Source: Gluconacetobacter aggeris (GTDB lineage Bacteria; Pseudomonadota; Alphaproteobacteria; Acetobacterales; Acetobacteraceae). Taken from it: DNA of 64,000 bases. Shown one piece after another: positions 48,063-57,249 of the stretch. The stretch is from contig NZ_JABEQD010000001.1 of assembly GCF_014174395.1 (NCBI RefSeq), positions 434,001 to 498,000 of the forward strand, written 5' to 3'. How positions within the stretch are numbered: the first letter of the stretch is position 1; every line of letters begins with the position of its first letter. Under the pieces are notes generated by a model. It saw only the letters and a program-made list of their open reading frames with translations. It ran no database searches and was not told where the DNA came from. The position numbers were made by a program, and so were the translations under genes.

Positions 48063-48096
48063 AAAAAAGGTGCATCGTGAAAGATGCACCTTTTTT
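48063..48096. terminator. Bidirectional terminator hairpin
   Basis: AAAAAAGGTGCATC and GATGCACCTTTTTT are perfect 14-bp complements around the loop GTGAAA, with A/T tracts on both sides, so it works in both directions. It isolates the DUF1275 gene from the region to the right. Confidence 0.88.
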
Positions 48097-48361
48097 AAGG
48101 TCAGTCCGAGGGTTCGATCCCCCTTTTTTAAGTCCCGCGATCGTATCGCCGCAGGTTTCTTGTTTTCAGGAGTGGGCCATTCCGGTCTTCTCACTCTGAT
48201 GAAGCTTTCATGACGGGTTTTTTTCTACCGGTCAAACGAAATATGCAAATAAATGCCGTTTGATGATTTTGTTGCAGCGCACAATACATTGCAACGCACA
48301 ATAAACGATCACGTTCCATTCACTGTTATTTCATGCCGGTGCTGAATTTTCGTGCAGATAC
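48097..48361. other. AT-rich non-coding island
   Basis: This 265-bp stretch has no gene and is clearly more AT-rich than the rest. It contains an 11-bp direct repeat (CCTTTTTTAAG; 48122-48132, with a first copy at 48089-48099), a T-arm-like string (AGGGTTCGATCCCCCT) at 48109-48124, and two copies of a 15-mer (TTGCARCGCACAATA) at 48272-48286 and 48289-48303. It may be a promoter region, an old integration site or a remnant. Confidence 0.6.
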
Positions 48362-48389
48362 AAAAAAGGCGGGCCCCGAAGGACCCGCC
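48362..48389 (-). terminator. Terminator of the RND efflux operon
   Basis: Read leftwards, GGCGGGTCC-TTCG-GGGCCCGCC is a GC stem (one wobble-like mismatch) with a stable TTCG loop, followed by a TTTTTTG run. It lies 26 bp after the stop of the outer-membrane factor gene. Confidence 0.88.
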
Positions 48390-48415
48390 CTGCAGACTGA
48401 CCCTTACCGGGCCCT

Positions 48416-49930
48416 TCAGCCTTTCTGCGTCGCCGCCGCGGCGACCTGCCCCGGCGGCACGCTCCGTTCCGTCCATCCGCCGCCCAGGGCGCGATAGACC
48501 GTGATCAGATTCTGGTAGCGCGCCTCATGTACCGAAATCCGGCTCTGCTGCGCGCCATACAGCGTACGCTGCGCGTCCAGCGTATTCAGGTACGAATCCA
48601 CGCCGGCATCGAAGCGCATCCGCGCCAGCCGGTAGGCATCGGCCGAGGAGTCCACCAGCGCATCGAGCTGGCGCGCCTGGTCCAGATAGGTCGCCCGCGC
48701 GGCCAGCGCATCCGAAACCTCGTGGAAAGCGGTCTGGATCGCCTTTTCATACGCAGCCATGCGCTGGTTGCGCAGGGCCTTGGAAGCCTGGAGCGTGCCC
48801 TCGTTCTGGCCCCAGGTCAGCAGCGGGATCTGGATCTGGGGATTGACCCCGAACGTGGTGGCGCCCTGGGTGAACAGGTTGCGGAACTGCAGGCTGGACA
48901 CGCCGTCCGATGCCGTCAGGGTCAGGCGCGGGAAGAAGGCGGCCCGCGCCGCGCCGATATCGTCATTGGCCGACAGCAACGCGAATTCGGCGGACTGGAT
49001 ATCCGGCCGCCGGTCCAGCAGGTCGGAGGGCAGTCCGGCCGGCAGGTCGGCCAGGACCGTCTGCTTCCCGAACGGCGCGGGAGCCGGCAGGTTGGCGGGC
49101 AGCGGCGCCCCCACCAGCAGCGCCAGTTGGTTCTCGTCCTGCGCCACCTGGCGCTGGTACTGGGCGTGGTTGGCCGCCGCCTGTTCCACCTGGGTCTCGA
49201 CCTGACGCAGAGTGAGCTGGTTGGCCTCACCGTGATCGAAGCCGGCCTGGGTCAGGCGCAGCGTCTCCTTCTGCGACGCCAGCGTCTGGTCGGTCACCTT
49301 CAGTTGCTCGGTATCGGCCAGCCACGCCACATAGGTCGTCGCCACCTGCGAGATGACGCTGATCAGCAGGCTGCGCTCGCTGGCCGCCTGGCTGAGAACC
49401 TGGTCCGCCGCCTCGCGCGACAGGCTGCGAATGCGGCCGAACAGGTCGATCTCGTATGACGAGAAGCCGATGCCCGCCTGGTAGAATTTGAAGACGCGGC
49501 CATCGCCATAGGCCGCGCCGCTCCTGCCGGCACCGAGGCCCGGCGCGAAGCTGAAGCCCGCATGGCTCGACGGCGCCTGGTAGACCGCCTGCCCGGTCGA
49601 TCCGATCTGCGGAAACAGCGAGGCATGCTGCACCCGGTACTGGCCCTGAGCCTGCACCACGGCATAGGCCGCCGAACGCAGGTCGCGATTGTCCCGCACC
49701 GCCAGCGCGATCAGCGCCTGCAACCGCTTGTCGACGAAGAATTCGCGCCAGCCCAGGTCCGAAGCCGCCGTGCCGATCTGCCCAGGGGCGCCGGCGTGAT
49801 AGGCCGGCCCCTGCGGCCAGGTCGATGCGACCGGCAGGGCCGGCCGCTTGTAGTCGGGGATCATCGTGCATCCCGACAGCGCCGCCAGGACCATCAGCCC
49901 GGCGCGGCGCGGAGAAAGAAACCCGTTCAT
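48416..49930 (-). CDS. NodT-type outer-membrane efflux factor
   Basis: The 504-residue protein is an outer-membrane factor of the NodT/OprM family, the exit duct of the tripartite RND pump. The N-terminal lipoprotein signal (MVLAALSGCTMIPDYKRPAL) has the lipobox LSGC and the classical PDYKRP motif after it. Two long helical repeats with EIDLFGRIRSLSREAA and LLDRRPDIQSAEF are typical. It is the third gene of the operon, 4 bp behind the RND gene. The ATG at 49930 is used; an in-frame upstream start runs into the RND gene. Confidence 0.92.
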   Translation of the reverse strand: MNGFLSPRRAGLMVLAALSGCTMIPDYKRPALPVASTWPQGPAYHAGAPGQIGTAASDLGWREFFVDKRLQALIALAVRDNRDLRSAAYAVVQAQGQYRVQHASLFPQIGSTGQAVYQAPSSHAGFSFAPGLGAGRSGAAYGDGRVFKFYQAGIGFSSYEIDLFGRIRSLSREAADQVLSQAASERSLLISVISQVATTYVAWLADTEQLKVTDQTLASQKETLRLTQAGFDHGEANQLTLRQVETQVEQAAANHAQYQRQVAQDENQLALLVGAPLPANLPAPAPFGKQTVLADLPAGLPSDLLDRRPDIQSAEFALLSANDDIGAARAAFFPRLTLTASDGVSSLQFRNLFTQGATTFGVNPQIQIPLLTWGQNEGTLQASKALRNQRMAAYEKAIQTAFHEVSDALAARATYLDQARQLDALVDSSADAYRLARMRFDAGVDSYLNTLDAQRTLYGAQQSRISVHEARYQNLITVYRALGGGWTERSVPPGQVAAAATQKG

Positions 49931-49934
49931 GAAC

Positions 49935-52900
49935 TCAGCTCTCCTGACCGGACGGCCCGGCGGGACGGGATAGATCGGCATGCGGGTCCACGCGGTCCTT
50001 CACCCGGCGGACCCGGAACAGCCGCAGCACCAGCACGAAGAACAGCGGCACGAAATAGATGGCCAGCAGGGTGGCCGACAGCATGCCGCCCGCCACGGCG
50101 GTGCCGATCGCCACCCGCGCGCCCGACCCGGCCCCGGTCGCGATCGCCAGCGGAAACACGCCGCAGACGAAGGCGATCGAGGTCATCAGGATCGGCCGCA
50201 GGCGCTCGCGCCCCGCCTTGACCACCGAGTCCAGCAGGCTGTCGCCGGATTCGAAGAAGGCCTTGGCGAATTCCACGATCAGGATCGCGTTCTTCACCGC
50301 CAGCCCCACCGTGGTCAGCAGCCCCACCTGGAAATAGACGTCGTTGGCCAGGCCCCGCCACAGCGTGGCCGTCAGCGCCCCCAGCACGCCCAGCGGAATG
50401 ACCAGCATCACCGCGAAAGGCACCGCCCAGCTTTCATACAGCGCGGCCAGGCAGAGCAGGATCACCGTCCCGGCCAGCGCGTAGAGCGGGCCGGTCGAGC
50501 CGCCGGATGCCATCTGTTCGAACGACAGGCCGGTCCATTCATAGCCGATTCCGGGCGGCAGCTTGGCCAGCGCCTCCTGGATCGCCACCATCGCGGTGCC
50601 GGTGCTGTAGCCCGCCGAGGGCTGGCCCAGGATTTCGTATGCGTTCAGCCCATTATAATCCTCGACCTTCTGCGGGCCCACGACCCAGTGGCCGGAGGCA
50701 ATGGCATTGAAGGGCACCAGCCCGTTGGCCACGTTGCGCAGGTACCATTTATCCAGATCCTGCGGCAGCATGCGCGCGTCGGGCTCGCCCTGGATATAGA
50801 CCTGCTTCACACGGTCATCGCGCATGAACTGGTTGACGTAGATCGAGCCCAGCGCGCCTTCGACCATGGTGTTGATCTCGGCATTCGTAACACCCAGCGC
50901 ATTCGCCTTCTCGCGGTCGATATCCAGCTTGTATTGCGGGGCGTCCTCCAGCCCGTTGGGGCGCACCGCCATCAGGCGCGGGTCCTTCGCCGCCGCCATC
51001 AGGATCTGGTTGCGCGCGGCCAGCAGCTTCTCATGCCCCACATGGCCGCGATCCTCCAGTTCCAGGTCGAAACCGGTCGCATTGCCCAGTTCCAGCACCG
51101 CGGGCGGATTGATGGCGAAGATCTGGGCCTCGGGATCGCCCCAGAAATGCATCATCACCCGCATCGCGATGGCCGAAGACGAGCGCGCGGCGCCGGGGCG
51201 CAGATCCCAATCCTTCAGCCGGATGAAGAAGGCACCGGCATTCTGGCCCTGCCCGGCAAAGTTGAACCCGTTCATCGCGAAGACCGACACCACATTGTCG
51301 CTTTCGCTTTTCAGGATGTAGTCGGTGATCTTGTGATTGACGGCCGCCGTCTGCTCCTTGGTCGCGCCGGGCGGCATCGTCACCTGGCCGAAGATCAGGC
51401 CCTGGTCCTCGTCCGGCAGGAAGCCCTGGGGCAGGCGGGCGAACAGGAAGACCACCAGGCCGGTCAGCAGCACATACAGCACCAGCGACACCGCGCTGCG
51501 CCCCAGCATCCAGCGCACGCCGGACTGATAGCCCGTGTTGATGCGGGCGAAGGTGCGGTTGAACCAGCCCGCCGGGCCGCGCGTCTTCTCATGCGTGCCG
51601 GGCTTGAGCATCGTGGCGCACAGGGCGGGCGTCATAATCATCGCCACCAGCACCGACAGCCACATCGCGGCGACGATGGTGATGGAGAACTGGCGATAGA
51701 TCACGCCGGTCGAGCCGCCGAAGGCCGCCATCGGCAGGAACACCGCCGTCAGCACCAGCACGATGCCGACCAGCGCGCCGGAAATCTCGTCCATCGAGAC
51801 GCGCGCGGCTTCCTTCGGCGAGAGTTTCTTTTCCGACATCACGCGCTCGACGTTTTCGACCACCACGATGGCGTCGTCGACCAGCAGGCCCACCGCCAGC
51901 ACCATGGCCAGCATGGTCAGCGTGTTGATCGAGAACCCGAGCGCCGCGAGAATACCGAACGTGCCGAGCAGCACGACCGGCACGGCAATCGTCGGGATCA
52001 GGGTCGCGCGGAAATTCTGCAGGAAGATCAGCATCACCACGAAGACGAGAGCGATCGCTTCCGCCAGGGTGATGACGACTTCCTTGATCGACAGGACGAT
52101 GAAGGGCTCGGTATCCAGCGGATAGACGATCTTCAGTCCCGGCGGAAAGAATTTCTCGAGCTGCGCCATTTCGGCGCGGACGGCGGCTTCGGTCGTCAGC
52201 TGGTTCGCGCCCGGGGCCAGCTTCAGCGCCATGCCGACGGTCGGCTTGTTGTTGTAGAACGAACTGATGTTGTAGGTCTGCGGCCCCAGCTCGACCCGTG
52301 CGACATCGCGGATACGCACCTGCGAGCCGCCCTGGGCCACACGCAGCAGAATGTTGCCGAATTCCTCGGGCGAGGTCAGGCGCGTCGGGCCGATGATGGT
52401 GGCATCCATCCGCGCGCCCGGGCTGGCCGGCAGGCCGCCGATTTCACCCGAGGAGATCTGGATGTTCTGCTCCTGCAGCGCCGTCTGCACGTCGCTGATC
52501 GTCATTCCGTATTTGAACAGCTTGCCCGGGTCCAGCCAGATGCGCATGGCATATTCGGAGCCGAACAGCGTGTGGTCGCCCACGCCCGAAACGCGGCTGA
52601 TCGGGTCGGACACGTTCGACGCCACATAATCGGCGATATCGAAGCCCGACATGCTGCCGTCGGTGGAAATGAAGGCCAGCACCAGCATGAAGTTCCTGAC
52701 CGCCTTGGTCACGGTCAGGCCCTGGGCCGTGACTTCGGTGGGCAGGCGCGGCTGGGCCAGCTGCAGCTTGTTCTGCACCTGGACCTGCGCGATGTCGGGA
52801 TTGGTCCCCTGCTCGAACGTCAGGTCGATTTCCATCTGTCCGCTGGCATAGGACTGCGCCGAGACATATTCCAGATGGTCCAGCCCGTACATCTGCTGCA

Positions 52901-53096
52901 GGATCGGCCGCACCACGGTGTTGTTCACCGTCTCGGCCGAGGCCCCCGGATAGGTCACGCTGATCGCGATCTGCGGCGGCGCGATGGAAGGATACTGGGC
53001 GATCGGCAGGCGGAAGATCGAGACCGCCCCCACCAGCATGATCACCAGCCCGATGACCCATGCGAAGACGGGCCGGTCAATGAAAAAGCGCGACAT
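49935..53096 (-). CDS. RND multidrug efflux permease (HAE1)
   Basis: The 1053-residue protein is an AcrB-like proton-driven exporter of the HAE-1 group. It begins with MSRFFIDRPVFAWVIGLVIMLVG, contains the long periplasmic loops, the central VGLLVDDAIVVVENVERVM segment in helix 4 with the paired Asp residues, and FLPDEDQGLIFGQV near the middle. About 12 helices. It is the second gene of the operon: 6 bp after the adaptor gene and 4 bp before the outer-membrane gene. Substrates (drugs, solvents, organic acids) cannot be told. A long antisense frame opposite is a shadow. Confidence 0.96.
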   Translation of the reverse strand: MSRFFIDRPVFAWVIGLVIMLVGAVSIFRLPIAQYPSIAPPQIAISVTYPGASAETVNNTVVRPILQQMYGLDHLEYVSAQSYASGQMEIDLTFEQGTNPDIAQVQVQNKLQLAQPRLPTEVTAQGLTVTKAVRNFMLVLAFISTDGSMSGFDIADYVASNVSDPISRVSGVGDHTLFGSEYAMRIWLDPGKLFKYGMTISDVQTALQEQNIQISSGEIGGLPASPGARMDATIIGPTRLTSPEEFGNILLRVAQGGSQVRIRDVARVELGPQTYNISSFYNNKPTVGMALKLAPGANQLTTEAAVRAEMAQLEKFFPPGLKIVYPLDTEPFIVLSIKEVVITLAEAIALVFVVMLIFLQNFRATLIPTIAVPVVLLGTFGILAALGFSINTLTMLAMVLAVGLLVDDAIVVVENVERVMSEKKLSPKEAARVSMDEISGALVGIVLVLTAVFLPMAAFGGSTGVIYRQFSITIVAAMWLSVLVAMIMTPALCATMLKPGTHEKTRGPAGWFNRTFARINTGYQSGVRWMLGRSAVSLVLYVLLTGLVVFLFARLPQGFLPDEDQGLIFGQVTMPPGATKEQTAAVNHKITDYILKSESDNVVSVFAMNGFNFAGQGQNAGAFFIRLKDWDLRPGAARSSSAIAMRVMMHFWGDPEAQIFAINPPAVLELGNATGFDLELEDRGHVGHEKLLAARNQILMAAAKDPRLMAVRPNGLEDAPQYKLDIDREKANALGVTNAEINTMVEGALGSIYVNQFMRDDRVKQVYIQGEPDARMLPQDLDKWYLRNVANGLVPFNAIASGHWVVGPQKVEDYNGLNAYEILGQPSAGYSTGTAMVAIQEALAKLPPGIGYEWTGLSFEQMASGGSTGPLYALAGTVILLCLAALYESWAVPFAVMLVIPLGVLGALTATLWRGLANDVYFQVGLLTTVGLAVKNAILIVEFAKAFFESGDSLLDSVVKAGRERLRPILMTSIAFVCGVFPLAIATGAGSGARVAIGTAVAGGMLSATLLAIYFVPLFFVLVLRLFRVRRVKDRVDPHADLSRPAGPSGQES

Positions 53097-53102
53097 GGGT
53101 TC

Positions 53103-54263
53103 TTATCCCGCCTTGCCCTGCGGGGCGGGCTGGGCCGCCTCGGTGGGGGAGACGGTGTCTCCGGGGTGGATCTTCTGCAGGCCGCTGACCACGACCCGCT
53201 CGCCCGGCTTCAGCCCGGCGGTGACGATCCAGTCGCTTCCTGCCGCCGGCCCGGTCGTGATGCCGCGAATGGCGACCTTGTTGTCCGCGCTCACGACCAT
53301 GACCGTCGGGTCGCCGTGCGAATTGCGCGTCACCGCATCCTGCGGCACGCGCAGCGCCGCGGGATCGACACCTTCTTCCAGCCTTGCATGCACATACATG
53401 CCGGGCAGCAGCATATGCGCCGCATTCGGCATCACCGCACGGACCACCACGGTGGCCGTCGTCTCGTCCACATTCACTTCCGAGAATTCCAGCCGGCCCG
53501 GCTGCTCGTAGGTGCTGCCATCCTCCAGCGTCAGGGTGACGGTGGCGGCGTCCTGCCCCGCGCGCTGCAACCGCCCCTGCTCCAACTCACGCCGCAGTTC
53601 CAGCAGCCTTGTCGCCGGCAAGTTCACATCCACATAGATCGGGTCGAGCCGGGTGACGATCGACAGGTTGCTGCTCTGCCCGACCGTGGCCAGCGCACCG
53701 ACCGTCATCAGCGACCGGCCGATCCGGCCGGAAATCGGCGACAGCACGCGGGTATAGTTCAGGTTGACCGTCGCACTTTCCACATTCGCACGGGCCTGCG
53801 CGATGTCGGCATCGGCCTCGCGCGCGGCGGCCAGGGCATCGTCATAATCCTGCCGGCTGACGGCATGGGCACGCACCAGCGGGCCATACCGGTCCAGCTT
53901 CGCCTGGGCGGTCACCTTTGCGGCCTGCGCGTGCAGAAGCTGCGCCTTGGCCGCGTCATAGGTCGCCTGATAGGCCGACGGGTCAATCTGGTAGAGCTGC
54001 TGGCCCACCGTGACGTCGGAGCCTTCGACGAACAGGCGCTTCTGGATCACCCCGTTCACCTGCGGACGGACCTGGGCGATCTCGATCGCCTCGGTCCGGC
54101 CCGGCAGGTCCGTGGTGACGCTGAACGGCGCCGCGCGCAGGGTCAGGACACCGACCTGCTGCGGAGGTGGGGCGGGAGGCGCTGCCTGGCGCTTGCATCC
54201 GGCCAGCGCCAGAGACGCGCAGGCGGCAAGAAGGACGGCGCGATGGGGACGGGGGTACGTCAT
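53103..54263 (-). CDS. RND adaptor (membrane fusion protein)
   Basis: The 386-residue periplasmic adaptor links the RND permease to the outer-membrane factor. It has a lipoprotein signal (CASLALAGCKRQ, lipobox LAGC), a lipoyl/beta-barrel core with VQPQ-like QVRPQVNGVIQKRLFVEGSDVTVGQ, a coiled hairpin (about 100-160) and NLNYTRVLSPISGRIGRSL, a family signature. It is the first gene of the operon. The ATG at 54263 is used; a longer in-frame reading is non-homologous. TetR regulator is divergent. Confidence 0.94.
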   Translation of the reverse strand: MTYPRPHRAVLLAACASLALAGCKRQAAPPAPPPQQVGVLTLRAAPFSVTTDLPGRTEAIEIAQVRPQVNGVIQKRLFVEGSDVTVGQQLYQIDPSAYQATYDAAKAQLLHAQAAKVTAQAKLDRYGPLVRAHAVSRQDYDDALAAAREADADIAQARANVESATVNLNYTRVLSPISGRIGRSLMTVGALATVGQSSNLSIVTRLDPIYVDVNLPATRLLELRRELEQGRLQRAGQDAATVTLTLEDGSTYEQPGRLEFSEVNVDETTATVVVRAVMPNAAHMLLPGMYVHARLEEGVDPAALRVPQDAVTRNSHGDPTVMVVSADNKVAIRGITTGPAAGSDWIVTAGLKPGERVVVSGLQKIHPGDTVSPTEAAQPAPQGKAG

Positions 54264-54366
54264 TGCGTGATTGAGCCCTGCGGAAACATAGGTCGCCGGC
54301 CCTGGCCGAGAAACGGCAACGCAACGCCTGCGGCCTCGCGAAACCGTCCCATGCAGTGCCGGCATA

Positions 54367-54410
54367 TGGAAACCGAATGGTTTTCTTGATCGGAAACTAT
54401 TTCGTTTCTA
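54367..54410. promoter_or_regulatory. Candidate TetR operator region
   Basis: Between the divergent adaptor and TetR-family genes, GAAAC-tatttc-GTTTC (54393-54408) is a perfect 5-bp inverted repeat and GGAAACC-gaat-GGTTTTC (54368-54385) a nearly perfect one. The two share a GAAAC core. This is the natural binding place for the regulator next door. Confidence 0.45.
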
Positions 54411-54469
54411 AACTTCGGTCAATGCTCGCCCAGCCAGGGCCCCCCTCGAGACAGGAAGGAATTGCCGGA

Positions 54470-55183
54470 ATGCCCGCTATCGGGGCGACGATGTCGGATC
54501 TTGTGCTTCCCCGCCCCCGCGAGCCCGAGGAACTGTGCCCGGAGAAGCGATGCGCGGGCCGCCCCCCCGTGCTGGAAGGTGGCGAACGGCGGGAACTGAT
54601 CCTGAACGCGGCCTGCCAGGTTCTGGACAATCACGGCTATCATAATGCGTCGATGGACAAGCTGGCCCAGTTGTCGGGCATGTCCAAGAAGACGATCTAC
54701 CAGATGTTTGCATCCAAGGAGGACCTGTTCCGCACCCTGATCAGCGAGCGGCTGTTCGACATCAAGCATCTGTCGGTCCATTGCCCGGCCGGCATCACGC
54801 CCGAAGCCGAGCTGGTCCATATCCTGATGGCGATCGCGATGCAGGTGCTGGCGCCCGAGCGGATGTGCCTGGTCCGTGCCATCGTCGGCGAGATCCGGGA
54901 TTCCGCCGAGATCCGCCGCATCATGCAGAGCATCGAACTGTGCGGAAACTGCAACCAGATCGAAAAGTGGCTGGAGCGGCAGCAGCAGGCCGGAACCTGG
55001 CCCATCGACGATGTCGAGGATCTGGGAATCGGCCTGTTCAACATGACGGTGGGCAAGCTGATCCTCGGGGAACTGTTCCATTCCCGCGACCTGGTGACCC
55101 CGGACGAGATCGAGGCCAATATCCGCCGCTGGGTCCGCATCTTCCTGACCGGCCTGAAGGCCATCGAACCGGCCCATCCCTGA
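54470..55183 (+). CDS. TetR-family regulator (AcrR-like)
   Basis: The 237-residue protein has an N-terminal helix-turn-helix domain (about 38-85: ERRELILNAACQVLDNHGYHNASMDKLAQLSGMSKKTIYQMFASKEDLF), shown in pieces by GYHNASMDKLAQL and MSKKTIYQMFASK. A helical ligand domain follows, ending ANIRRWVRIFLTG. It is divergent from the RND operon, so it most likely represses the pump and itself and is released by a pump substrate. The start ATG at 54470 has an AGGAAGGA site; earlier in-frame ATGs (54377, 54422) lack one. The first 35 residues are Pro/Glu/Cys-rich and probably flexible. Confidence 0.88.
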   Translation: MPAIGATMSDLVLPRPREPEELCPEKRCAGRPPVLEGGERRELILNAACQVLDNHGYHNASMDKLAQLSGMSKKTIYQMFASKEDLFRTLISERLFDIKHLSVHCPAGITPEAELVHILMAIAMQVLAPERMCLVRAIVGEIRDSAEIRRIMQSIELCGNCNQIEKWLERQQQAGTWPIDDVEDLGIGLFNMTVGKLILGELFHSRDLVTPDEIEANIRRWVRIFLTGLKAIEPAHP

Positions 55184-55328
55184 CCGCCGCCTTTCCGCCA
55201 CCATCGTCGGCCATCGTTCTTCGGCCATAGTCATGTGCCTGAGTCATGTGCCTGCAACGGGCCACCGTCCGCGCGGCACATGCACGATCGGGCTTTCGCG
55301 CGGCAGGAAAGAGGCTATCATCCGGACA

Positions 55329-56870
55329 ATGATTCCAGGACCCTCAGGCAGGGCCGCGCGCGGCACCGGCGGCGCGGCCGGACGCGCAGCCGGGCCGGGC
55401 AAGGACGCGGCCCCCGTGAGGCCCTGCCGTCCCGCCCGTTTCTGCTCTGGCGACATCATGCGCCATGTGGTGGTCATGGCCGGTACCGGGGCAATCGGGC
55501 TGATGGCCGTGTTCGCCGTCGACCTGCTGAACCTGTTCTATATTTCGCGGCTGAACGATCCGGCACTCACGGCGGCGATCGGCTTTACCGGCGCGGTCGG
55601 CTATGTCCAGATCGCGGTCTCGATCGGCATGTCGATCGGACTGGGCGCGGTCACGGCCCGCCAGATCGGCGCCGGGCGGCACAACCGGGCGCGACGCATC
55701 GCCTCGTCCTTCCTGCTGGTCATGACGATCGTCATGGCCACCCTGGGGCTGGCAACGGCCTTCTTCTCAACGCCGATCCTGCATCTGTTCGGCGCAACGG
55801 GGCGGGTGGCGGAACAGGCCGGCCAGTATATCCGCATTGTCTCACCCGCCTTGTGGCTTGTCGCAACAGGCATGGGCTGCTCCAGCCTGCTGCGCGCGGT
55901 GGGTGACGCCAAACAATCGATGAACGTCACCCTGATCGGCGCGCTGGCCTCGGCCATGCTCGACCCGCTGCTGATCTTCTGGCTGCATCTGGGGCTGGAA
56001 GGGGCCGCCATCAGCACCATCCTGTCCCGTGGGCTGGTCGCCGTTCTGGGCTATCTGGCCGTGCGGCAGCACGACCTGCTGACCATGCCCTCCACGCGCT
56101 ATGTCCTGCACGACGCCAAACTGGTCGGCGGCGTGGCAATGCCGGCGATCCTGACCAACCTGGCCACCCCGATCGGCGGCCTGTTCGTCACCCACGCCAT
56201 GGCCAGTTTCGGCCTGGCGGCGGTGGCCGGGCAGGCGACGATCGACCGGATCGTGCCCGTCGCCTTCGCCTTCGTCTTCGCGCTGACCGGATCGGTGGGG
56301 CCGATCATGTCGCAGAACCAGGGCGCGGGCCATCTGGACCGCGTACGCCAGACGCTGGTCGCGTCGCTCAAGCTGGTGGCGATCTGTGTCGCCCTGACAT
56401 GGGCGATCCTGCTGCCGGCGCAGGATCTGGTGGTGCGCGCCTTCGCCGCCCAGGGCGCGACCGCGGACCTGATCCGCCTGTTCTGCACCTGGACCGTCGG
56501 CGGCTATCTGTTCATCGGCATGCTGTTCGTCGCCAACACGGCGTTCAACAATCTGGGCTTCCCGCTCTATTCGACCCTGTTCAACTGGGGGCGGGCGACG
56601 CTGGGCACCATTCCGTTCGTCTGGATCGGCATGCGCTTCGGCCCCTGCGGGGTGCAGGTGGGGCAGGTGCTGGGCAGCGTCGTCTTCGGCGCCTGGGCCG
56701 TACTCACGGCCTTCTCGGTCGTACGCAACCTCAAGCCCGGACGGGTGGCGCTCGGCCTGGCCGCCGAACTGCCGGGACGGACCGCCAAGAGCGCGATGGC
56801 CGAGCTGAACGAACTGGACGAGGAAGAACAGATCGCCGACGACATGACCGACCAGTCGGCACGGGCATGA
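55329..56870 (+). CDS. MATE-family efflux transporter
   Basis: The 513-residue protein has twelve hydrophobic helices in two halves, as in MATE exporters that use H+ or Na+ to expel drugs or metabolites. The first half shows VFAVDLLNLFYISRLNDPALTAAIGFTGAV and the second GGLFVTHAMASFGLAAVAGQATIDR. An N-terminal 45-residue Pro/Gly/Arg-rich extension precedes helix 1. The start is uncertain: ATG at 55329 is used, with a weak AGAGG upstream; a more upstream ATG (55233) would add 32 residues. It may belong to the same resistance island as the RND pump, but has its own transcript. Confidence 0.85.
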   Translation: MIPGPSGRAARGTGGAAGRAAGPGKDAAPVRPCRPARFCSGDIMRHVVVMAGTGAIGLMAVFAVDLLNLFYISRLNDPALTAAIGFTGAVGYVQIAVSIGMSIGLGAVTARQIGAGRHNRARRIASSFLLVMTIVMATLGLATAFFSTPILHLFGATGRVAEQAGQYIRIVSPALWLVATGMGCSSLLRAVGDAKQSMNVTLIGALASAMLDPLLIFWLHLGLEGAAISTILSRGLVAVLGYLAVRQHDLLTMPSTRYVLHDAKLVGGVAMPAILTNLATPIGGLFVTHAMASFGLAAVAGQATIDRIVPVAFAFVFALTGSVGPIMSQNQGAGHLDRVRQTLVASLKLVAICVALTWAILLPAQDLVVRAFAAQGATADLIRLFCTWTVGGYLFIGMLFVANTAFNNLGFPLYSTLFNWGRATLGTIPFVWIGMRFGPCGVQVGQVLGSVVFGAWAVLTAFSVVRNLKPGRVALGLAAELPGRTAKSAMAELNELDEEEQIADDMTDQSARA

Positions 56871-56912
56871 CCCTTCGCACCGGCGAGGGGACAGAGGGAA
56901 AGGACCGAAGCG

Positions 56913-57116
56913 ATGTCCAGACTGACCGAGGAAGAACGGAACGCCCTGCCGGACGAGGCCTTCGCCCTGCCCGGACGGCGCTACCCGATCCATGACGCGG
57001 CCCATGCGCGCGACGCGCTGACCAGGGCAAGCGCCATGCTCCACGAAGGCTATCTGAGCCCGACCGAGTACGAGACGGTCGTGCGCCGGGCGCGCGCGGT
57101 ACTGGGCGAAGACTGA
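56913..57116 (+). CDS. Small conserved protein, 67 residues
   Basis: This small acidic protein contains RNALPDEAFALPGRRYPIHDAAHARDALTRASAM, a pattern seen in short uncharacterised proteins and phage-like DUF6582-type sequences. It is soluble with two predicted helices. The start has an AGGGAAAGGA site. It follows the MATE gene by about 40 bp and precedes a small GGCCGC/GCGGCC hairpin. Function unknown. Confidence 0.65.
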   Translation: MSRLTEEERNALPDEAFALPGRRYPIHDAAHARDALTRASAMLHEGYLSPTEYETVVRRARAVLGED

Positions 57117-57132
57117 AGGCGTCGCCCCGACA

Positions 57133-57153
57133 GGCCGCGATAAATGAGCGGCC
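57133..57153 (+). terminator. Short hairpin after the 67-residue gene
   Basis: GGCCGC-gataaatga-GCGGCC is a perfect 6-bp stem located 17 bp after the stop codon. No T-run follows, so its strength is doubtful. Confidence 0.4.
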
Positions 57154-57249
57154 CGTTCGCCTCCGCAATCGACAGGATGGATTGCAGGGACAAACAGGCC
57201 GCTGGAAAAAAAATCAGGCTCGAAGGCGCCGGGCGAGACCCGGAGGCAA

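Noticed and set aside
47964-48075. ATG at 48075 as the DUF1275 start
   Set aside because: It lies inside a perfect terminator hairpin (48063-48096); TTG at 48009 with a ribosome binding site, or ATG at 47964, is better.
49980-54389. Very long antisense frame opposite the RND operon (about 1470 codons)
   Set aside because: It is the mirror of a high-GC coding strand: it covers parts of three well-supported genes, is rich in His/Arg/Gln and has no family motif.
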